From Aotearoamyces nothofagi (taxonomy: Eukaryota; Ascomycota; Leotiomycetes; Leotiales; Tympanidaceae), in the NCBI GenBank assembly GCA_015345905.1, contig JADDTR010000006.1, forward strand, positions 622,513-686,512: a stretch of DNA of 64,000 bases. Reading direction: 5' to 3'. The stretch's first letter is position 1. Every line of letters starts with the position of its first letter. Below, in pieces: positions 56,401 through 64,000 of the stretch. The notes under the pieces are model-generated. The model searched no databases. It was given only the letters and a program-made list of their open reading frames with translations, and was not told the origin of the DNA. Position numbers and translations under genes: made by a program.

Positions 56401-58592
56401 CCTCTATGGCTTTGACAAAATATGCATTGAAGGAGAACAGAAAAATCCAATGGAGGTCTGTAGAGAAATTTATCCTGCGGGGTCTGTTCACCGTAATTTG
56501 CTTGTTGGTGTAACCGCGGAGAGTTCGATATACCGAGGCCTGTATCTTGGAGTAATAAGGTGGGGTGGCCCCACTTCCTAGCCATAATTGTGGGGCCATA
56601 TGGGCGGCCGCTTGGCTTGCGGGGGAGCATGTGGGCATCGTCAGATATTAGTCAGATAGGGCAGGTAAGGAATGAAATGGCGATAGCCCGACGTTTATTC
56701 ATAAACTTTCTAAACGATTGCATTCCCTTCTTCTATTCTCTGAATTATGCTATTTACTAGTCATGAGTTAAAGAACAAATCTTCACCCTTCAAAGAATCC
56801 TACAAGTTGGAGCTTTCAATTATTGAATGGCAGGAAAGATTCCGACCCAGGTCCTCAATGCCATTTCCGAAGTTGCTGATAAAATAGATAACTTTAATGG
56901 ATCGCTTTTACCACCTGCTTTCATATACAGCTGAACTAATATATTTCCGCGCCAGGGCAGAGTCACCCACAGCGTCCACCAACATTCATGTCCGCGCATC
57001 AGCAGAACTCGTGTAAAGGCTTTGATTTCGTAGAACGAAGATGTTTTTTATACAAATAAGTATATAATGAAGAATCTTGAGCTTTGCACTGACTATATAC
57101 AAGCCCAATTATCAATGGTGGTTTTCTTGTCCGGGTCTCGCAGTCGATAATGATCTAAAATCAGTGATGCTAGATTATAACTATTTTATAGGAGAGAATA
57201 GTTTTAGCTTTTGAAGGTGTTGCTATACCAGTAAAACATATACTGGTAGTCGGTGGTATAAGTATAGCTTGTAGAGATACAACAATCTATAAATCCTCTC
57301 TTCCAAGTTTCGAAATCAACGCTCTTCCTATAGCATCCCGAGTACAATTTTTATATAGGATATTATGAAAAGTCAACGGTAAGCAGCATACAGCTGCATG
57401 ATTGCTATAGAATTTCGATACAATAGAGAAGTAGTTACCGGTGTAAGTGTAATATACAAACAATGCTAATAAATCATAACTTGTTCAACAGCGCAATAAT
57501 AATCTCGTCGGCCATTCTATATTTTCATGTAGCAGTTAAAGCTTAAGGGTATATACAGCCTTTGAATTAAACGTCTTGTTGGCCAATACTTATAATGATT
57601 TCTCGACCTATATAATATAACTACCACTGTTGCAATTATATACTAAGTAGTAGACTGTAGTTTTTGTAAATACTTGCTTGGAAGCTTGAGAAGTAAACTA
57701 CAAAGGTCGAGAATACCCGCTTAGGGTGGTTTCTATACTGGTACCGAAATGCATCCATTACTCTACTTCTGTACTTGCCGATACTGGCCCTCAGAATTCA
57801 ACAACTGCTATCGGTATATAAATGCATTCTAATGACATTACTTGATCTATTATCATTAAAATATATTAAAGGTATCTTATTCGCTATAACTTATAAGTCT
57901 GGGAAACTAGATTTACTTTTTATCGCAGCTTTTAAATAACCTATAAAAGGTCATTAAGAACTTCCTATAAATTGGGGGCAATGAGCCTCCATTCAATTAT
58001 ATTCTATTACTCAAAGTGTCATGTCACTAAACTTACCTCTATTAGTCTATTTAATTTATCTTATACTTGTATCGAATAAGTATTATTCGGATGATAATGC
58101 TAGAAGCTAGCTATTGATCTTATCTTTGCTATGATATTGTTATATTCCCAAAGCCATCAAATACTGCAGACAATACAAAAGTCGTCGAAAATATTATAAT
58201 GGGAACGAAGAGCGAAAAATACTCACATGTAAGAATATCTAGCGCCGGTGGTTGAAAGGATGTCTGGTGCAAAGAACCGAACCTTGTCACGTGGATGTCC
58301 CAAATACTCCTTTCAGACTTGAAGTTCGTCCACCTCGGCACTCACGCTAACAAGAATTTACCGAAAGCACTGTAGCCCGAGGAATTTGATTCGCTCGCCG
58401 CTCAGCCTCGTTTAATCAGCTTGAACACTCAAGGCTGTCGAAGCCTTATCCCAATGCACAACTCTCATCGTCGACACATCAATAGCGACTCAATCATCAC
58501 GACTGTATCTTATTGATGCTAAGCATTTAGTTCTGGAAACTGACTGATATCCATCAATTGTCGCGCGATCAAGACGCCTCCGCCTTGCGCCG
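56401..58592. other. Gene-free region with an AT-rich core
   Basis: 2.2 kb between two divergent genes. From about 56880 to 58160 the sequence is strongly AT-rich with many TATA/TTATA words and stop codons in all frames. This contrasts with the GC-rich repeat blocks. It could be an RIP-decayed mobile element or simply an AT-rich spacer; no terminal repeats were found by eye. Confidence 0.5.
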
Positions 58593-61206
58593 ATGGAACC
58601 TTTCACGAAAAAGCGACGCCTCGCGCCGAAGTTGGCCGAAAAGCCTATCCATGAGCAGGTAAGTAAAGCATTTCGACCTCAATGAGATTCGTGAGCTCAT
58701 ATAATTACTAGATACAAGATCAGCAAAGATTCGAATATCCACCTCAGCCTTCTCTGCAAAACGCGCAGCCTCCTCCGCCCCCAGCCGAACACTCGGACTT
58801 CGAGAAATTCGCCAGACATCTACAGGATGCCGCGTCACTCATCTATACACAAGCCAACCGTTCTCAATATAACAGTGTTTCAGTACTACTATTGCGCTGG
58901 GAGGATGATCTCAGCGTCGAAAACGACCTCTTAGGGCTTCAGCAGCTCTTTCGCGAACAGTACAACTATCGCACGGAGTCTTGGGGAATACCTAGCTGCC
59001 CGAACCCAAATGTCAAACTGTCGGTATGGATAGCGCAGCATATTGAGTACGCCCGACCGGGGCATCTCTTAATTATATACTATGCTGGCTACAGCTTCGT
59101 TGGTGCTGACCATAACTTGTATTGGGCTTGGTGAGATCTAGCCTCGCACCATTATGTAGCAATTGCTAACAAATCGCAAGTAACCCACGAGAAGACTCCT
59201 CAAAATTGAAGTGGGAGGGTATTCGCTGTCTTTTAGAAGATGCTCCATCCGACATATTACTCTTGCTTGATTGTTGCGCCGTTTCAGACGCACCGGTTGC
59301 AGGTACCAACGGCATTAAGCAAGCCATTGCAGCATTCGGACAAGACACTACTGCACCAGAGCCGGGAGCACACACATTCACATTCAGCCTAATTGACGCT
59401 CTCCATAAGCTCAGCACGGGTCCACCCTTCAGTGTTCAACGGCTTCATGAAGAGATTATTTCACAAAGATATCATAGGCCAATAGACCACGCAAGTCTCA
59501 CCAATGGCTCAAGCAAATCTTCGCCCAGTTCAGAGAGAATGCCAATTGCATTCACGTTAACCCCAGACACACTCAAAATGATTACAATTGCACCTCTTGC
59601 ACCGATGAGGCCAATCGCACCACCAATGGCATCTCTCGACTCTCCTAATGGAGATCTGCATAGACAAAGATCACATGGTGACTACCAATCGCTAGCTACG
59701 TCACCTCCAGATCTCATATTTGAGGAACTTAGAGCTCTTGTTAGCATTAACTCTGGGAGTGAACCAAGTCATGAAATAGCGTCCTTCAAGCACTGGCTCA
59801 ACAGTACACTAGCATCCCTTGCAAATGTAACGGTAGAAGCCATGTTTCAAGGGCCGCCAACGCTCTTGGTCATCTCAATGCCAGTCCCAGTCTTCACTAA
59901 AATTACCGCCAATCGAATATGTACTCTCCTGGGCTATGTCAAGTCGCATAACATGTTGAGGGAGTATCAGAAGCTTGTCGATGTTTCTACAATCAACCTC
60001 CAAGCGTCTTCTAAACACCTAGAAGATGGCAAAATCCTCCTTGAAGCAGCAGAAGCAGCAGCATTGAGCCCTGCTATGATAAGGCACGAGCCGCAAACAT
60101 TACCTACGCCTAATATGATTTATCATGTTATGCCACCAACGCCACATGCTCTACCCCCTCCACAACCTAGTATGCCAAGTTTACCTGAGCAATCCAATGC
60201 TTCTGATCGAAAAGACGATGTTGAAGATTCGGACGAAATGCACGAGGCTGCTATCCAACTAAAAGCACTCAGTCATGTTCGCCCTCTTAGTCATGATAGC
60301 CATAGAAATGAGGGACGCACATCCGAACTTCTGGCGGAGCAGTCGCCCAGCATCCGCAGCCGGCACGATGATTCAGGATCATCCCAAGAAGGGGGTGATT
60401 CTGGAGTTGAGGATAACATGTACTCGTCAGAGTATAATTCACCTGCCTCGCGGCCAAAAGCCCGCCGCTCAATCCAAAAGCAAGGGCCCAAGCAAGATAC
60501 TAGATGTAGCATGTGCAGTCATGCCCCGTTCAAGGACTCCTCGTCACTTCGCAAACACGTTGCAGCGGCCCACACACGCCCTTTCCCTTGTGCCTTCTCC
60601 TTCGCTGGCTGTACAAGCACCTTCGGTTCCAAGAATGAATGGAAGCGCCATATTGCATCACAGCACCTCTGCTTAACCTACTATCGCTGCTCAAGTTGTC
60701 CACAGAGCACGGTAGAGGGCAAGGGCAATGAGTTTAACCGCAAAGACCTCTTCACCCAACATCTACGCCGTATGCATGCACCCTTCGCCATCAAGAAAGC
60801 AATCGCAAAAGGCGACAGTAAGCTGCAACTTGAGTGGGAGACACACGTGAAAGAAATGCAAGCATCATGTCTTGTCATACGACGGTCCCCACCACAACGC
60901 TCAGCCTGTCCAAAGGCGGATTGCAGTAACGTCTTTGAAGGCGCTGGCAGCTGGGATGATTGGACTGAACATGTCGGTAGACATATGGAGAAGGGCGAGG
61001 CATCACGCCTAGGTGTCGACAAGCTTTTGGCCAGATGGGCACTGGAAGAGGGGATTATCGAGAAGAAGGAAGATGGAGAATACAGGCTCTGTGGGACAGA
61101 AAGAGAGGGCGGCTCAGCCGGATATTACTCTGATGGGACAGCAAAGAAAGAGGAGGGAGAAAGCAGGCTGGAAGATTCGGTGATGGTTGATGAGTCACTG
61201 AGGTGA
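58593..61206 (+). CDS. Caspase-like domain fused to C2H2 zinc fingers (catalytic His replaced)
   Basis: Three exons, 58593-58658, 58712-59130 and 59181-61206, 836 residues; introns of 53 and 50 bp. Residues ~45-260 look like a C14 caspase-type fold: GHLLIIYYAGYSF corresponds to the family strand ending GGHG/AGHG, and DILLLLDCCAV carries the DCC with the expected catalytic Cys194. The His is replaced by Tyr149, so protease activity is doubtful. A middle region (residues ~340-430, EELRALVSINSGS to LLGYVKSHNML) is structured but unnamed. A disordered linker leads to three C2H2 fingers: Cys604/607-His621/626, Cys632/639-His652/657 and Cys665/668-His689/694. A further Cys/His cluster follows near residue 735. 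The domain set suggests a regulatory or nucleic-acid-binding role. I know of no characterised member. Confidence 0.8.
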
Positions 61207-62025
61207 CAGCAGAGACCTTCCACCCTACACTCGTCTTAACACATTAGCGCCGTGCGTTCGCGATGGCCATACTTTTTTCCTTTGTTCCTGGATTTATTCT
61301 TCTCGGGGAGCGAGCGGTCCATCTATCATCTCATATTGTATGCAATGCATGCCTCACTCCCAACCTGGCCCGGCGAGGCCAGGAAAAAAACCAGCAAGCC
61401 TTTCGCGCATTCATGTAATCAATCCCTTTTCCTGCAGCACCTGCTTCATCCCCTGGCGCCAACGGACGGATCGAATTGGGGGAGGGGGGAGGGGGAGGAG
61501 GAGGGCCATCACGTCTTTTTTTTCCTTTCACGTATAGCAAGCTGCCGACGGCTTTTTTTCCGGAATTACACCTAAATATCCCACAGTTCCAAGAACAACC
61601 CCCCCCCCCCCCCCCTCGTCTCTCTCTCTCAAGCCCGAACGTGAATCCGACTGCAGGTCGGGGAGGTCACGGCCACTTGGCCTGCCCTTCCGCACTCGTA
61701 AAAACCCCCAAGAGTCTCCGACCCTTCCCGCCCCCCGTCCCCACCCCGCCCACTCGGCCAGATCCGTTCGGCAGGACGTCACGCATGGTCAGGCATCAGT
61801 CACAGAGCCGCAATCGCACCTCTCGGCAGATCCTCTCGGCGAATCAGCAGTCACGTCTGAACAAGCCCAAGAGCTGCTGTATCGGGGTCCATGCTATATA
61901 TAGAGATTTTATCAACTCTAGCACGCTGTCTACGCACGCGCCAGCTCAGGAAGAGAAAAGGAAAAGGATATACGCGACGTATATATATATATATATAATA
62001 TCGTCTACAACATCATCAGCTGGCC
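61207..62025. other. Convergent intergenic region with homopolymer and AT repeats
   Basis: 820 bp between two 3' ends. It contains a 17-C run at 61599-61615 followed by a CT tract, several T runs, and an (AT)n microsatellite at 61980-61998 about 30 bp past the gcs1 stop. Frames here are not credible genes. Confidence 0.6.
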
Positions 62026-64000
62026 TCAGGAGCCACAAGGCCTCTTCTCCCTGCCCAGGAACTCTTCGACGAACTTGATGTCTCCCCTGCCGCCGTTCTC
62101 GATAGCGATGACGGCACCGACCAGGTCGTGGTTGATCTGGTCGTCGACGACGCTGTCGTGCTTGTACGCGGGGTGCGAGTCGACGAGCTTTCTGATCCAC
62201 CGCGCCGTGGTCCACAGGCTGCCGTTGGCGCGCCGCCGGATGAGGTCCAGGTACTTGGCCAGCTCGCAGCGGATGTCCACCTCGGTGTTCATGCTGTCGA
62301 GGTATGACTCGACGAGCGGGATGAGGCCGGGGAACCCGTTTTCTTCATCGCTGCTGCCGTTCATGATCTCGTCAATCGTCATCAGCGTATACTCGTCATC
62401 GACTGGACTTGTCGGTGTCGGAGGCCTGCTGGCTATAGGCGTGACCGTGCCCGAAGGCCCGCCGTTTCTAGAATATGATCGGGGTGGCCGTGTTGGAAAG
62501 GGATTCTTGCGGAAATAGAACTTTTGATCCAACACTGCGTCGCGAGCGTGTGCAGTCTCCATGTTCTCCGCAACTTTGGTGATTGGGATGTAGAAGTTTA
62601 GATCAAAGGATAAGATAGCCCTGGTTATGAGGACCATGAAGACTGAGAAAGCTGCATTCTCAAAATCGGTGATTTGAATCTCCATTGGACGAAACTCAAC
62701 ACGCCAGCCTATATTATTATCTGGCGGGGGCGGCTTGAAGCGCATGTGTTGCCAGTTTGTGGACTGGATGTTTTCAAAGTGGTCAGTTTTGGTGAGGTCC
62801 AATTCCTCGAGATCTTCCGCGAATATAACGATTGGGTCGCGGATGAAGAGGTGAGCGAAGTGGGTCGCTAGGCGGTCATCCATGCCACCATCCACGAGCT
62901 TCTGCTTGATTTCTGGGTCCGTAATGAGTTTTGGATCAAGGTATTCCTTCCGTAATCTCGGATCATTAGAAATATATGTTGAATTGGATGCATACCGTGA
63001 CTTGGGTATCCGCCATCGGTCATTTTTAAGAGGCTGCTTGAATTTAGTATCAAGTGCTTCGACCTTTAGAATAGCTTATCTTACCTTTTCGCCAAGTTCT
63101 TCCTCGGTTCTGTCATCGACAGATGCACTGACTTGGTTCCATCGTACGTCTGTATCTGCTAAGAATCCTTTGTAAATTGGCGTTGCAGCTGTCAAAGCAA
63201 GTAAAATGGGTCCCAAGGGACTAAGCTGATCATACATGCACCGTCCCTCTGTGATATTCTTTGCTTGAAATGTGATTTGCAAACAACAGCTTCCCATACC
63301 AAAAGCCATAGCGTCCATATGAATATAATTATCAGGCGCAGCTCCGTTGCGTACATCGTCATCCTCGGGATACTTGTGAAGGTCGTAATTCACGGTCGGA
63401 TCTTTCCAAGGCCATGGAGTGTTCTTGTCTTTGAAAACAGGTACGTTAACTTGCACCTTTCGGCCTCTCCGCGACCTTATATTGGCTGCGAGTGTTGGAA
63501 ATCGAATATGCGGATTTGCTATCTCATCAGGGACAAACTGAGACCGTAACTTTTCTCCAGAGGGCGGATAATATGGAGCGGTAAAAACGCCCGGGCACCC
63601 TAGACGTGGATACGTCGTCAACGTAATAGGGTATTCTTCTGGGTGCATATGTTCTTTTGCGATTTTACGTCTGTGCTATGTCAGCTAGGACATCTGCGAG
63701 ATTGGCAAGGAATCACGTACCGTCTTCTCATATTTGGCTCGACGTCTAGCAGATCCCGGAAGCCAATTCCCCATGGCCTACCGGGTGTTGCTTCTAACAT
63801 AAATCGACCGAACTCCGGGTGGAATACGGGGAGGGTGGCACCTCTGAATAGATATTAGGGTCGTTGTACATTTAGTAATGTGGAGGTGCTCCTACTTCTC
63901 ATCCGATACCTCCTGCAAGGCCGGTACGCAACCCCCCTTTTTCTGCAACTCTTCGTCTTGCGCCAAAGCATCAAGAATATCTGCCTGTCGTAGCGAAAGG
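62026..64000 (-). CDS. gcs1: Glutamate-cysteine ligase (gamma-GCS), N-terminus outside window
   Basis: Visible exons: from beyond 64000 to 63896, then 63843-63721, 63670-63085 and 63033-62026. The enzyme joins glutamate and cysteine with ATP in the cytosol, the rate-limiting step of glutathione synthesis. Family blocks in order: LSLRQADILDALAQ, FHPEFGRFMLEATPGRPWG, EPNMRRRRKIA, YPRLGCPG, INVPVFKDKNTP-like VNVPVFKDKNTP, DAMAFGMGSCCLQITFQA, SASVDDRTEEE, LFIRDPIVIF, then HFENIQSTNWQ, MRFKPPPPD and IGWRVEFRPMEIQ. The tail ends GREKRPCGS. Introns are 50-52 bp. The third acceptor is CAAGCAG, a tandem NAG NAG; using the second AG gives GEKPLKNDRW, using the first adds Gln. A Pro/Ser-rich insert lies between the ligase core and YTLMTIDEIMNG, as is common in fungi. 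Confidence 0.95.

Overview
The window is nuclear DNA of a filamentous ascomycete. Genes are split by short introns of mostly 48-80 bp with GT..AG ends and CTAAC/CTGAC branch sites. The protein set is typical of Pezizomycotina: an Egh16/Gas1-type secreted protein, a secreted agmatinase, a GIY-YIG/T5orf172 protein and a calpain-like protease. A leotiomycete is my best guess from these families, but that is inference. I assembled 21 protein genes; two run off the window ends (an Ssn3-type kinase tail on the left, glutamate-cysteine ligase on the right). I saw no tRNA, rRNA, CRISPR array or intact transposon.

Layout. 0-26 kb is dense and mostly housekeeping: ssn3 tail (+), ARF6-type GTPase (-), GTP cyclohydrolase II (+), SGF29 (-), mannose-6-phosphate isomerase (+), GABA-type permease (-), MCM2 (-), UBR7-like E3 (+), Egh16-like secreted protein (-), HAD hydrolase (-), ribosomal protein L5 (+) and a large LRR protein (+). 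26.2-30.8 kb is a gene-free block of tandem repeats, many with a 7-bp period, ending at a small one-TM protein gene. 32.6-42.6 kb holds the T5orf172 protein (-), agmatinase (-), calpain-like protease (+) and general amino-acid permease (-). 42.6-48.3 kb is a second gene-free repeat block, GC-rich, with many 5-bp-period arrays. 48.3-64 kb holds a giant DDX60-like helicase (-), a beta-lactamase-fold esterase (-), an AT-rich gene-free stretch (about 56.9-58.2 kb), a caspase-like/C2H2 fusion (+) and glutamate-cysteine ligase (-).

The genes do not form one pathway or a biosynthetic cluster. Several pairs share short divergent promoters (sgf29/PMI, mcm2/ubr7, HAD/rpl5, agmatinase/calpain). The mcm2 promoter carries an MluI cell-cycle box. 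The parts least explained by known biology are the two repeat blocks, which share motifs with each other, the caspase-like/zinc-finger fusion lacking its catalytic His, and the T5orf172 protein with a duplicated Cys/His module. Exon boundaries were worked out by hand from frame, splice signals and family resemblance; no alignment or transcript data were available.
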